Assembly (NCBI GenBank): GCA_964442365.1
Contig: CAYTZA010000009.1
Span: 1-18,125, forward strand
Direction of reading: 5' to 3'
From: CAYTZA01 sp964442365
Lineage (GTDB): Bacteria > Patescibacteriota > Minisyncoccia > Phycocordibacterales > DAORIS01
Length of the DNA: 18,125 bases
The notes beneath the pieces were generated by a model. That model made no database searches and had not been told where the DNA came from. It worked only from the letters and a program-made list of their open reading frames with translations. The translations under genes were made by a program, and so were the position numbers. Numbering within the stretch: position 1 is the stretch's first letter; each line of letters begins with the position of its first letter. This document shows, one piece after another, positions 1-7,197 of this stretch.

Positions 1-540
1 ATAATTGTTGCAAACCTTGCCGTTGAACAATTAAGACTTTTCTTTAGTACAAGAGAAATATATAAAACTGTATTTGCTCCACTAAAAATACTAGGTACTC
101 AATCACAATTTTCTTGGGGTGTTATGGGTATCAAACCTGAAACAGCAGAAAAAATTGAATACCATCTAATCACAAACACTTCCCCTTTCTATCCGGGACC
201 AAACTATGAACATCTTCTTGATTTTAAAACCAAGGAACACGGCGCCGAACGTTTTGCACGTCTTACTGATCAACGTGATCGATATTATTCCTATCTTTAC
301 GCTTCGCTTTATATAAAAGAGATACTAACTCAATGGTCAAAGGCTGGTTTTGATATTTCACATAAACCAGAGATTATAGCGACTCTTTATAATATTGGTT
401 TTGAACGCTCTTTACCAAAAAATAATCCTTTGATGGGAGGTGCACAAATAGATATCGGTACAGAAACGTATAGTTTTGGTAGTCTTGCTGCTGATTTTTA
501 CAATTCATCTGAACTTATAGATATCTTCCCAAAGAAGTAG
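1..540 (+). CDS. Lysozyme-like hypothetical protein, 3' part of gene
   Basis: The frame is open from the left edge to the TAG, so this is the last 179 residues of a longer protein; the internal ATG at 124 is not its start. The segment SWGVMGIKPETAEKIE resembles the substrate-groove region of muramidases and lytic transglycosylases (usually S-x-GPMQI-x-P-x-TA). It is followed by a helix-rich part with KPEIIATLYNIGFERS and then YSFGSLAADFYNS. Similar layouts occur in lysozyme-fold proteins and DUF1402-type proteins; this is recognition by eye only. No membrane segment is seen in the visible part. The gene converges on fusA, and the two share a terminator. If the assignment holds, it would act on peptidoglycan in cell-wall remodelling. 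The catalytic Glu and any signal peptide would lie upstream of the window, so activity cannot be judged. Confidence 0.55.
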   Translation: MIVANLAVEQLRLFFSTREIYKTVFAPLKILGTQSQFSWGVMGIKPETAEKIEYHLITNTSPFYPGPNYEHLLDFKTKEHGAERFARLTDQRDRYYSYLYASLYIKEILTQWSKAGFDISHKPEIIATLYNIGFERSLPKNNPLMGGAQIDIGTETYSFGSLAADFYNSSELIDIFPKK

Positions 541-588
541 CGACGGTTTTTAATACACCTAATCGTGAGTAGAAATAAAGAAAAACAA

Positions 589-617
589 AAAAACCGCTTT
601 ATGAGCGGAATTTTGTT
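589..617. terminator. Bidirectional terminator between lysozyme-like gene and fusA
   Basis: CCGCT (594-598) and AGCGG (604-608) form a 5-bp stem with loop TTATG. Read on the minus strand, the hairpin is followed by seven T and then GTTTTT, a good tail for fusA. Read on the plus strand it is followed by AATTTTGTT, a weaker tail for the upstream gene. Confidence 0.75.
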
Positions 618-637
618 ATCTAATTTTAAATTGAGAT

Positions 638-2779
638 TTATTTTCTAGCTTCAACAATAGTTTTTTCTACGTTTGGAGGCACAATTTCATAATGACTAAA
701 TTCCATATTGGCACTTCCACGACCTTCAGTCATAGAACGAAGTTGTGTTGTGAAACCGAACATTTCAGAGAGTGGTACTTTTGCTTTAACTACTCGAAGC
801 ATACCTCTATCTTCCATACCCTCAATCTGTGCACGTTTTGAAGAAAGAGATCCTGTTACATCACCCATGAATTTTTCTGGCATAACTACTTCGATTTTCA
901 TAATCGGCTCAAGAATAACCGGCTTTGCACGTTTAGCACCATCCTGAAAGGCTTGTGATGCAGCAATCTTATAAGCAATTTCTGAAGAGTCTACATCGTG
1001 ATATGAACCGAAAGTAAGTTCACAAGAAATATTTACCATTTTAAAACCTGCAACAATACCGCGATCCATAGCTTCGTGTACACCTTTTTCAACAGCAGGT
1101 ATAAACTCTTGAGGAATAACACCTCCTTTAATAGAATCGATAAATTCAAATTCCTCGTATCGTGATACGTTTTTAGGAATCTTGGCACCTTCTTCAAGTT
1201 TCTCCATAGGCTTCAGTGTGATACGAACATGACCATACTGACCCTTACCTCCTGACTGTTTAACATACTTATGTTCTGCTTCAGCAGTACCAGTAATAGT
1301 CTCTCGATAGGCTACCTGTGGTTCGCCAACATTTGCTTCAACACCAAACTCTCTTTTCATACGATCAACCATAATTTCAAGATGCAATTCACCCATACCA
1401 GAAATAATTGTTTCTTCTGTTTCTGTATTTGAACTTACTTTAAATGTAGGATCTTCATCGGCAAGCTTCTTCATGGCCATACCCATTTTCTCTTGGTCAG
1501 CTTTTGTTTTTGGTTCAATACGAAGAGAAACCACTGGTTCTACGAACTTGATTGGATCCAAAATAATTGGACTGTTTTCATCACAAAGTGTATGAGAAGT
1601 TTTTGCACTCTTCAATCCCACGGCGGCCGCAATTTCTCCAGCAAAAACTTTTTTTACTTCTTCACGTTTGTCAGCTTGAAGTCGTACAATACGACCAAGA
1701 CGTTCTTTTTCTCCTGTCGTAGCGTTGTATATATATGTTCCAGCTTCAATTGTTCCTGAATATACACGGAAGAATGTGAGCTGACCCACGAAAGGATCGT
1801 TCTGAAGTTTGAAAGCCAGAGCAGAAAAAGGTTCTGTATCAGACGCTTTACGGTTCATCTCTTCTCCAGTTTTTGGATCAAGACCGTGTACTGGAGGAAT
1901 ATCAAGTGGAGATGGAAGATAGTCAACCACACCATCAAGCACCAACTGTACCCCTTTGTTTTTCAAAGCTGAACCAGTAAATACAGGAATAAGCTTCACT
2001 TCAATAGTTGCTTTTCTCAATAGTTTCTTAAGCTCTTCAAGAGATGGCTCTTTACCTTCAAGATACGCTGCCATATATGCATCATCTTGTTCAACAATCT
2101 TTTCAACAAGCATAGCACGATACTTTTTTGCATCTTCGAGATATTCAGCAGGTATTTCTTCTTCTCTAATCTTCATACCCATTTCTCCTTCAAAATAAAA
2201 AGCTTTCATTTTTAGGAGATCAATAACACCTTCAAATTGATCTTCTGAACCTATAGGAATCTGTACACGTACGGCATTTTTGTTAAGACGATCAAGAATA
2301 GATTGAAATGAACGTTCAAAAGATGCTCCTGTTCTATCTAGTTTGTTTATAAAACAAATACGAGGCACTTTTCCATCGTCAGCATATCGCCAGTTTGTTT
2401 CTGATTGTGGTTCTACTCCGGCTACACCGTCAAACACCACAACGGCACCGTCGAGAACTCGAAGAGATCGTTTTACTTCAGCAGTAAAGTCAATATGTCC
2501 TGGAGTGTCAATAACGTTGAAGCGCTGTTTTATACTTGTATCACTACCCATATATGTAGGGTTCCAAAAACAGGTAATAGCAGCGGCCGTAATCGTAATA
2601 CCTCGCTCTCTCTCTTGTTCCATCCAGTCAGTAACTGTTTCTCCTTCGTGCACCTCACCAATCTTATGAGTCATACCAGTATAAAACAAAATACGCTCTG
2701 ATGTAGTAGTTTTTCCAGCATCAATATGCGCAATAATTCCGAAGTTACGTACTCGTTCTAGTGGATAGTCGCGATTCAT
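638..2779 (-). CDS. fusA: Elongation factor G
   Basis: Translocation GTPase that moves tRNA and mRNA on the ribosome and, with RRF, recycles ribosomes. At 713 residues it is full length for the family (about 700). The G domain shows P-loop AHIDAGKT (17-24), switch I RGITI (59-63), DTPGH (91-95) and NKLD (145-148). The later domains include the GMGELHLEI motif of domain III and a domain IV/V region ending in ENFSHYE-like sequence (here MEFSHYEIVPP). The ATG is preceded by a T-rich stretch with no Shine-Dalgarno sequence. In most bacteria fusA follows rpsL and rpsG directly; here a toxin-antitoxin pair, a gap and a foreign-looking gene lie between, so it probably has its own promoter in the 84 bases before the start. 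Confidence 0.98.
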   Translation of the reverse strand: MNRDYPLERVRNFGIIAHIDAGKTTTSERILFYTGMTHKIGEVHEGETVTDWMEQERERGITITAAAITCFWNPTYMGSDTSIKQRFNVIDTPGHIDFTAEVKRSLRVLDGAVVVFDGVAGVEPQSETNWRYADDGKVPRICFINKLDRTGASFERSFQSILDRLNKNAVRVQIPIGSEDQFEGVIDLLKMKAFYFEGEMGMKIREEEIPAEYLEDAKKYRAMLVEKIVEQDDAYMAAYLEGKEPSLEELKKLLRKATIEVKLIPVFTGSALKNKGVQLVLDGVVDYLPSPLDIPPVHGLDPKTGEEMNRKASDTEPFSALAFKLQNDPFVGQLTFFRVYSGTIEAGTYIYNATTGEKERLGRIVRLQADKREEVKKVFAGEIAAAVGLKSAKTSHTLCDENSPIILDPIKFVEPVVSLRIEPKTKADQEKMGMAMKKLADEDPTFKVSSNTETEETIISGMGELHLEIMVDRMKREFGVEANVGEPQVAYRETITGTAEAEHKYVKQSGGKGQYGHVRITLKPMEKLEEGAKIPKNVSRYEEFEFIDSIKGGVIPQEFIPAVEKGVHEAMDRGIVAGFKMVNISCELTFGSYHDVDSSEIAYKIAASQAFQDGAKRAKPVILEPIMKIEVVMPEKFMGDVTGSLSSKRAQIEGMEDRGMLRVVKAKVPLSEMFGFTTQLRSMTEGRGSANMEFSHYEIVPPNVEKTIVEARK

Positions 2780-2863
2780 AAAAAAAATTAGTGAATAATT
2801 AAAACAAGAGGTTTTCTCTTTGTAGAAAGAAGAATATACGAAAAGTCTCGGAAAATCAAGGTG

Positions 2864-3127
2864 TTAAGCTTTATATACATCATGATCACCAATCGCCAGC
2901 AACACCACTTCTCTTTTTGATTCATATTGAAAGACGATACGGATCTTATAATTAACAGAGAAACTGAAACAATGCTTCAAACGTCCGTGAAGTTTGTGCA
3001 CCTTAAGTAATTTATGATTCTTTATATCTTTAAAAACCTCGAGCTTTTCCAAAATCTCTTCTTGTAAAGCAGACTCTAAAAGCTTAAAAGTTCTTACAAA
3101 AGAGGGTTTATATCCGATCTCGATCAT
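2864..3127 (-). CDS. RelE/ParE-superfamily toxin
   Basis: An 87-residue protein of the RelE/ParE fold: an N-terminal helical pair (about 8-35), then KVHKLHGRLKHCFSFSV, the strand pair KIRIVFQYE (61-69) and VVLLAIGDHDVYKA at the end. The terminal G-D/T-H-D-x-VY pattern is typical of RelE/StbE and YafQ-like toxins, most of which cut mRNA on the ribosome; ParE members inhibit gyrase. I cannot separate the two by eye. The gene starts two bases after the stop of the antitoxin gene, the standard antitoxin-first operon. There is no Shine-Dalgarno sequence, so translation may be coupled to the antitoxin. It looks intact. The pair lies just upstream of fusA. Confidence 0.85.
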   Translation of the reverse strand: MIEIGYKPSFVRTFKLLESALQEEILEKLEVFKDIKNHKLLKVHKLHGRLKHCFSFSVNYKIRIVFQYESKREVVLLAIGDHDVYKA

Positions 3128-3129
3128 AC

Positions 3130-3336
3130 CTATATCTTCTTAGCTATATGCCGGATATCACCTTTAAGTGTTGGCTCCTGTTGTGCTTTTAGTACAGCAA
3201 AAACCGCATCTTCTTCTTTCATACGCTGAAGTGCTTTACGAACGACGTCCGCCTTATTTGAAGCTTCTCCACTACTAACCATCTTTTCTATAAAAGATTC
3301 GAGTTCTGCAGACAATGGTACTGATAATGTAGACAT
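3130..3336 (-). CDS. ParD-like ribbon-helix-helix antitoxin
   Basis: A 68-residue protein starting MSTLSVPLSAELESFIEKM. A short strand (LSVPLS) and two helices, with ASNKADVVRKALQRMKEED (25-43), match the ribbon-helix-helix DNA-binding fold of ParD/CopG antitoxins. The C-terminal tail (about 50-68, ending RHIAKKI) would wrap the toxin. It should neutralise the downstream toxin and repress its own promoter. The ATG at 3336 is the only in-frame ATG after the gap. Upstream, the sequence is an AT-rich stretch of about 25 bases ending at the gap. A longer frame that continues through the gap into the PEP-CTERM gene is an artefact of N bases. Confidence 0.85.
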   Translation of the reverse strand: MSTLSVPLSAELESFIEKMVSSGEASNKADVVRKALQRMKEEDAVFAVLKAQQEPTLKGDIRHIAKKI

Positions 3337-3361
3337 ATATGTATGATAATTTAATATGATA

Positions 3362-3461
3362 NNNNNNNNNNNNNNNNNNNNNNNNNNNNNNNNNNNNNNN
3401 NNNNNNNNNNNNNNNNNNNNNNNNNNNNNNNNNNNNNNNNNNNNNNNNNNNNNNNNNNNNN
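3362..3461. other. Scaffold gap (100 N)
   Basis: Exactly 100 N, the default for a gap of unknown size. It cuts the 3' end of the PEP-CTERM-type gene and lies 25 bases upstream of the antitoxin start. Adjacency of the two sides rests on scaffolding only. Confidence 0.98.
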
Positions 3462-4320
3462 CGCTGAGGCTCATGAGCCCCATCGAAGCCGTTGCGAGCT
3501 CAGGAATAATCTGCTCCCCGCGCACCGATGCATTGGCATCCAACTGGAGAAGGATGTTTGGCTCCCTTCCGTTAATCGGCCCCAACATAAGGGGGTCACC
3601 AGAGACGCCAGACACAGCACTCGGGTTGATCTCACCAAACGGAGACACCAGTGAGGTGTTGTAAGAAAACTGAAATCCAGAGGGTGCTGTAATGAAGAAG
3701 TCAGTATCCACAAAGGTCGTAGTAACCTTCATAACACCACCACCCACGAAAGCGTAAGTGTCGATCGTCGGGTAGTCGTTAGCGCCAAATAGATCGAGTG
3801 GGGTTGTAGTCTCACCAATCTGAACGAAGGCGCCTGACGCCGAGTCGATAGTGCCCTGATAAATCAGAGTACCATCCTGGAAACCAGTTCCAGATAAGTC
3901 TGAAGCTGTCAGACTTGAGTGGTAATACAGTTTGAAAGTTTTGACCGTGGCCAGGGGATCAAGACTGTACGTAACCGACGAACCAAAAACTTGGGCGACG
4001 ATGTCGGTTTCAATGATACTGGTGATCTGGAAAGAGCCGTTGAGACCTGGGGTGAGAACCACCGAACTTGATGGGTCGAGGATCTGTCCCAGACGCGCCC
4101 AGGAAGTGAACTTACCGGGGACATTGAGCGCCTGACCACCCACCGGACCAATCCCCTCGAAATACCCGTTCGCAGGGAGTAAATCCAGCGTCGACGCGAT
4201 CTTAGGGGTGTTACCCAAAGCCGCACCATCGACATCAAAAAGGAGATTAGCCTGAACGGGGGTAACGTTGGCGAGGCTCGCGAGCATCGCCAACACGATA
4301 GTGGACAGGATACGCGTCAT
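3462..4320 (-). CDS. PEP-CTERM-type secreted protein, C-terminus lost in gap
   Basis: 286 residues are visible. Residues 1-24 (MTRILSTIVLAMLASLANVT, then PVQA) are a Sec signal peptide with a cleavage site after VQA. The body is Gly/Ser/Thr-rich and probably beta-structured, with no membrane segment. Near the gap, IPELATASMGLMSLS (272-286) resembles the start of a PEP-CTERM sorting tail (VPEPATLALLGLG) with Leu in place of the second Pro; the membrane helix and Arg cluster would be in the gap. Such proteins are processed by exosortase (EpsH/XrtA) and linked to exopolysaccharide or flocs; no exosortase is seen here. The start was chosen because AAGGAGG lies six bases upstream; an ATG 51 bases earlier has no such signal. 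The gene is clearly richer in G+C than all neighbours, with codons such as CTC, GTC and ACC, suggesting transfer or a misjoined contig. Confidence 0.7.
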
Positions 4321-4343
4321 AGCGATCCTCCTTGAAAAGGTCC

Positions 4344-4370
4344 TGGGATTCTGCAACAAGCAAAGTCCCA
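4344..4370 (-). promoter_or_regulatory. Hairpin in leader of the PEP-CTERM-type gene
   Basis: On the plus strand TGGGATTCTGC (4344-4354) pairs with GCAAAGTCCCA (4360-4370) around loop AACAA: 11 positions with one mismatch and one G-T wobble. It lies between the rpsG terminator and the Shine-Dalgarno sequence of the PEP-CTERM-type gene. In the minus direction it is not followed by a T run, so it is more likely a leader structure than a terminator. Confidence 0.4.
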
Positions 4371-4380
4371 AAAAACCGTT

Positions 4381-4412
4381 TTAAAAGAACAAAACTCTGG
4401 TTTTACCAGAGT
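4381..4412 (-). terminator. Terminator after rpsG
   Basis: ACTCTGG (4394-4400) and CCAGAGT (4406-4412) form a perfect 7-bp stem with a 5-base loop. On the minus strand it is followed by TTTGTTCTTTT. It ends the rpsL-rpsG transcript before the PEP-CTERM-type gene. Confidence 0.85.
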
Positions 4413-4456
4413 CGTGTATCTTAATATAAATACATGCTTAAGTCAATAGAATCAAA

Positions 4457-4927
4457 TTACCAAGCAAAGTGAGCAAAAGCTTTGTTTGATTCTGCCATTT
4501 TGTGAGTGTTTTCACGCTTTTTGACAGCTTCACCTTCGTTCTTAGAAGCAGCGAGGAGTTCATCAGCCAATTTCTCATGCATAGGCTTACCTTTTTTAGA
4601 ATATGCAGCATCTATAATCCAACGCATAGCAAGAGACTGTTTGCGAGCAGGGGCTACTTCACGAGGAACCTGATAGTTTGCTCCACCAACTCGACGTGAA
4701 CGCACTTCCATAGCAGGACCGACATTGCGCATAGCTTCGTCGAAGACAACCATAGGATCTTCAACCTTTCCCTTCTCTTTTATAATATCAAAAGCAGAAT
4801 ATACAATTTTCTGAGCAATAGATTTCTTACCACGTTCCATAATACAGTTTACAAACTTAGAAATCTTCGCGGAATTGTATACCGGATCTGGTTTAGGAAT
4901 ATTACGATTGTTTACTTTTCGTCGCAT
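4457..4927 (-). CDS. rpsG: 30S ribosomal protein uS7 (S7)
   Basis: Primary 16S rRNA binder that nucleates assembly of the 30S head and contributes to the E site. At 156 residues it matches the family. MRRKVNNRNIPKPDPVYNS at the N-terminus, then VGPAMEVRSRRVGGANYQVP (68-87) and RWIIDAA, are signature segments, and the C-terminus has ENTHKMAESNKAFAHF. It starts 15 bases after the rpsL stop, so the two are co-transcribed. No Shine-Dalgarno sequence is visible; the bases before the ATG are AT-rich. In other bacteria fusA would follow; here transcription probably stops at the hairpin just downstream. Confidence 0.98.
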   Translation of the reverse strand: MRRKVNNRNIPKPDPVYNSAKISKFVNCIMERGKKSIAQKIVYSAFDIIKEKGKVEDPMVVFDEAMRNVGPAMEVRSRRVGGANYQVPREVAPARKQSLAMRWIIDAAYSKKGKPMHEKLADELLAASKNEGEAVKKRENTHKMAESNKAFAHFAW

Positions 4928-4942
4928 AAATATAAAACTGGA

Positions 4943-5362
4943 TTATTTTGATTCAACTTTAGGCTTCTTAGTACCATACATACTACGAACTTTACGACGT
5001 TTCTCAACACCCTGAGCATCTAGAACGCCACGAACGATAGTATAACGAATACCGACATCTTTTACTTTACCACCACGAAGCATAACCACTGAGTGTTCTT
5101 GGAGGTTATGACCTTCTCCAGGAATATATGCTGTTACTTCAAGGCCGTTAGTAAGACGAACACGAGCAATTTTACGAACAGCTGAGTTAGGTTTTTTAGG
5201 AGTCTTTGTAGTTACCTTTGTACATACACCTCTTTTAAATGGAGCTGGATACAATACAGGACGATTTTTGAGAACATTGAAACCACGAGTGAGAGCGACG
5301 GCTTTCACTTTTCTCTTAATCTTAACTCTTTGTCGTCTGACGAGCTGATTTACTGTTGCCAT
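4943..5362 (-). CDS. rpsL: 30S ribosomal protein uS12 (S12)
   Basis: Protein of the 30S decoding centre. The loop KTPKKPNSAVRK (53-64) holds the lysine pair where streptomycin-resistance substitutions arise in other bacteria; it has the wild-type form here. GEGHNLQEHSVVMLRGGKVK and GVRYTIVRG-like (here GIRYTIVRG) segments follow. At 139 residues it is longer than the E. coli protein because the N-terminal arm carries about 13 extra residues, as in Firmicutes. It heads the rpsL-rpsG operon. Upstream, TTGCTT, 17 bases and TAAAGT could be its promoter, leaving a leader of only a few bases and no Shine-Dalgarno sequence. Confidence 0.98.
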   Translation of the reverse strand: MATVNQLVRRQRVKIKRKVKAVALTRGFNVLKNRPVLYPAPFKRGVCTKVTTKTPKKPNSAVRKIARVRLTNGLEVTAYIPGEGHNLQEHSVVMLRGGKVKDVGIRYTIVRGVLDAQGVEKRRKVRSMYGTKKPKVESK

Positions 5363-5412
5363 GTAGGAAAGTACTTTAATATGATAACGTCAAAAAAGCA
5401 AGCCCCTATAGC

Positions 5413-6045
5413 TTATATACCCACATGAGGCAATAAAAACGAGGCGATGTATCCGATAATCATAGCTAAATAATTTGAGAAAAACAAAATAAAAACAATA
5501 AATATAAAGAGAGAATATCGTATAAATCCTTCTTTTATATGATCATATTGCGCTGGCAAAAAGAAAAACAATACTTTAGAACCATCGAGGGGATATATAG
5601 GAATAAGATTAAACACCATAAGGGCAATATTGATAAAGACAATAGAAATAAGAAGAACTAAAGTAGGAGCATTGAGAATATCAGCAAACAAATTAACAGA
5701 TAAAGCAGCTATCAAAGCAATACAAAGATTAGCAATAGGCCCAGCTAGAGCGATAATTGCTGATCCACTACGAGGATTTTTCAGATTATAAGGATTATAC
5801 GGTACCGGCTTAGCCCAACCAAATAAAAACCCACCCGACATAACAGTAATAAGAGGAACGATAACAGAACCCAAAATATCCAGGTGTTTTAAAGGATTCA
5901 ATGTAAGTCGTTTTGCATATTTTGCTGTAGGATCACCCAGAAAAAGAGCGGCGTATCCATGAGCAACTTCATGCACAACCACTGACATAATCAATACAAT
6001 AACCGAATAAACAATTGTGATACCTTGCATATGAGCAATCTCCAT
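5413..6045 (-). CDS. Site-2 protease family (M50) membrane metallopeptidase
   Basis: An intramembrane zinc protease of 210 residues with about five to six hydrophobic segments. HEVAHG (25-30) carries the two His ligands and the catalytic Glu; the second zinc-binding motif is NLIPIYPLDGSKV, with the Asp ligand. NPLKHLDILGS and the GWAKPVPYNP segment are typical of the compact bacterial M50B group with no PDZ domain. The substrate is unknown; relatives cut membrane-bound regulators or signal-peptide remnants. The first ATG leaves only 18 bases to the divergent rpmB start; the Met at residue 6 (start at 6030) would leave 33 and has GGAG upstream of it, so the start is uncertain by five residues. 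It lies upstream of rpsL in the same direction but is not clearly in that operon. Confidence 0.92.
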   Translation of the reverse strand: MEIAHMQGITIVYSVIVLIMSVVVHEVAHGYAALFLGDPTAKYAKRLTLNPLKHLDILGSVIVPLITVMSGGFLFGWAKPVPYNPYNLKNPRSGSAIIALAGPIANLCIALIAALSVNLFADILNAPTLVLLISIVFINIALMVFNLIPIYPLDGSKVLFFFLPAQYDHIKEGFIRYSLFIFIVFILFFSNYLAMIIGYIASFLLPHVGI

Positions 6046-6063
6046 GTTAGCATCATTCTCTAT

Positions 6064-6306
6064 ATGGCAAAAGTCTGCCCAGTTACAAAAAGAGGTTCAA
6101 TCATGGGAGGTGGGTATTCAAACCGCACCCGTGCTACTCAGTACAATCCTACAGGAAAAGTACGCCGCTATGTTAACCTACAAAAAAAGCGTGTATATGT
6201 GCCTGAACTCAAAAAATCAATTAGTCTTACTCTTTCAACAAAAGCTATCAAGACTATAAACAAGCACGGCGCTTTCGCTGTTCTCAAAAAAGCTGGGATT
6301 ATTTAA
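6064..6306 (+). CDS. rpmB: 50S ribosomal protein bL28 (L28)
   Basis: Small basic protein of the large subunit, 80 residues (family about 60-80). MAKVCPVTKRGSIMGGGYSN matches the conserved N-terminus (x-VCQVTGK-x-P-x-x-G-x-x-x-S). RRYVNLQKKRVYVPEL and KSISLTLSTKAIKTINKHG match the RF-x-PNL and LRVS-x-KG-x-x-x-IDK blocks. The start at MAKV is chosen by homology over an ATG 39 bases upstream. Only one Cys is present, so it is the zinc-free form. There is no Shine-Dalgarno sequence. It is divergent from the M50 gene, and its last 8 bases overlap the 3' end of the convergent MBL gene. Confidence 0.95.
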   Translation: MAKVCPVTKRGSIMGGGYSNRTRATQYNPTGKVRRYVNLQKKRVYVPELKKSISLTLSTKAIKTINKHGAFAVLKKAGII

Positions 6307-7156
6307 ACCAAACTTTCTCTCCGTCGCTTTCCATTGTAATAGTACCGTGATCATATGTACCGAGAACCGGTATTTTTTCTTGTGCAAATAAATCAAGCGT
6401 TTCTTTGTGAGGATGTTTATACGAATTATTTTTACCAGCAGAGATAACTGCATACTGTGGTCGAACTGCTTTAATAAATATTTCTGAAGCAGAAGTACGA
6501 GATCCATGATGACCTGCTTTGAGTACACTACTCTCCAATAAATCCCCATCCAACCATGTTATGTATTCAAGAGCATTGTTCGGCGCATCACCGGTGAGCA
6601 TGACTGAAGTATTTCCATATACCAACTTTGCAATAATTGAACCAGTATTACTATCAAGACCGTCAACGCCTCGATCAGGAAATAAAATATAAACCAGAGC
6701 TCCACCACCAAGATCTATAATCTGTCCACGTTTCGCAATAATATTCTGAACTCCCTCTTTGTCGATAGAAATACCAACGGCACGATTGATTTCTGTATCG
6801 TTCAAAGTATCAGGGCGTATTACTTTTTGTACGTCATACCTACGAAGCACTGGAATAAAACCCGCAATATGATCTTTATCAGGATTGGTAATCATAATCA
6901 CATCAATCGAACGATCATACCAAGGCAATACTTTGCCAAGCTCACGAATAACAGTGTTATCCGGACCACTGTCTATAAGCATTTGTCCATGCGTAGGTGA
7001 TTCTATAAAAATAGCATCTCCTTGTCCGACATTTAAAAAGACCACTCGCAAAATCCCCTGATCACTTTCCCTCCATACCACATACACAAGAGACATACAC
7101 ATAGTGCATAAAATAAACAGAGTGATACTATAGGCACGAGTCTTGTAAGATACCAT
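6299..7156 (-). CDS. ComEC C-terminal-type metallo-beta-lactamase-fold hydrolase
   Basis: A 285-residue protein with an N-terminal membrane anchor (about 10-28) and an extracytoplasmic metallo-beta-lactamase domain. LNVGQGDAIFIESP (41-54) and LIDSGP are hallmarks of the ComEC C-terminal domain. The metal motif is TNPDKDHIAG (90-99), where Asn replaces the first His of the usual HxxxDH. LTGDA (187-191), LKAGHHGS (212-219) and KHPH (247-250) follow. In natural transformation this domain is thought to degrade the non-transported DNA strand or act near the channel. The channel part is encoded by a separate gene 666 bases further upstream on the same strand, with a superoxide dismutase gene on the opposite strand between them. 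Confidence 0.9.
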   Translation of the reverse strand: MVSYKTRAYSITLFILCTMCMSLVYVVWRESDQGILRVVFLNVGQGDAIFIESPTHGQMLIDSGPDNTVIRELGKVLPWYDRSIDVIMITNPDKDHIAGFIPVLRRYDVQKVIRPDTLNDTEINRAVGISIDKEGVQNIIAKRGQIIDLGGGALVYILFPDRGVDGLDSNTGSIIAKLVYGNTSVMLTGDAPNNALEYITWLDGDLLESSVLKAGHHGSRTSASEIFIKAVRPQYAVISAGKNNSYKHPHKETLDLFAQEKIPVLGTYDHGTITMESDGEKVWFK

Positions 7157-7177
7157 GCGTATATAAAAACATATTAG

Positions 7178-7186
7178 TGATAAAAT
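7178..7186 (+). promoter_or_regulatory. Extended -10 promoter of the SOD gene
   Basis: TGaTAAAAT is an extended -10 element. Transcription would begin about seven bases on, leaving a leader of about five bases before the ATG at 7198, so the mRNA is nearly leaderless. Confidence 0.55.
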
Positions 7187-7197
7187 TTACATACATT

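Noticed and set aside
1622..1630. GCGGCCGC-like sequence in fusA as a cloning scar or restriction-system site
   Set aside because: It lies in a conserved coding stretch (alanine-rich) and fits the protein sequence; no sign of vector.
708..2701. Several plus-strand open frames across fusA
   Set aside because: They are antisense shadows of a highly conserved gene with no motifs of their own.
3130..4371. One long protein joining PEP-CTERM-type and antitoxin sequences
   Set aside because: The frame passes through 100 N of unknown true length; the antitoxin has its own ATG and fold, and the PEP-CTERM-type gene has its own SD and a much higher G+C content.
7177..7197. GTG start adding seven residues to SOD
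   Set aside because: The GTG overlaps the -10 element TGaTAAAAT and the ATG at 7198 gives the normal N-terminus.
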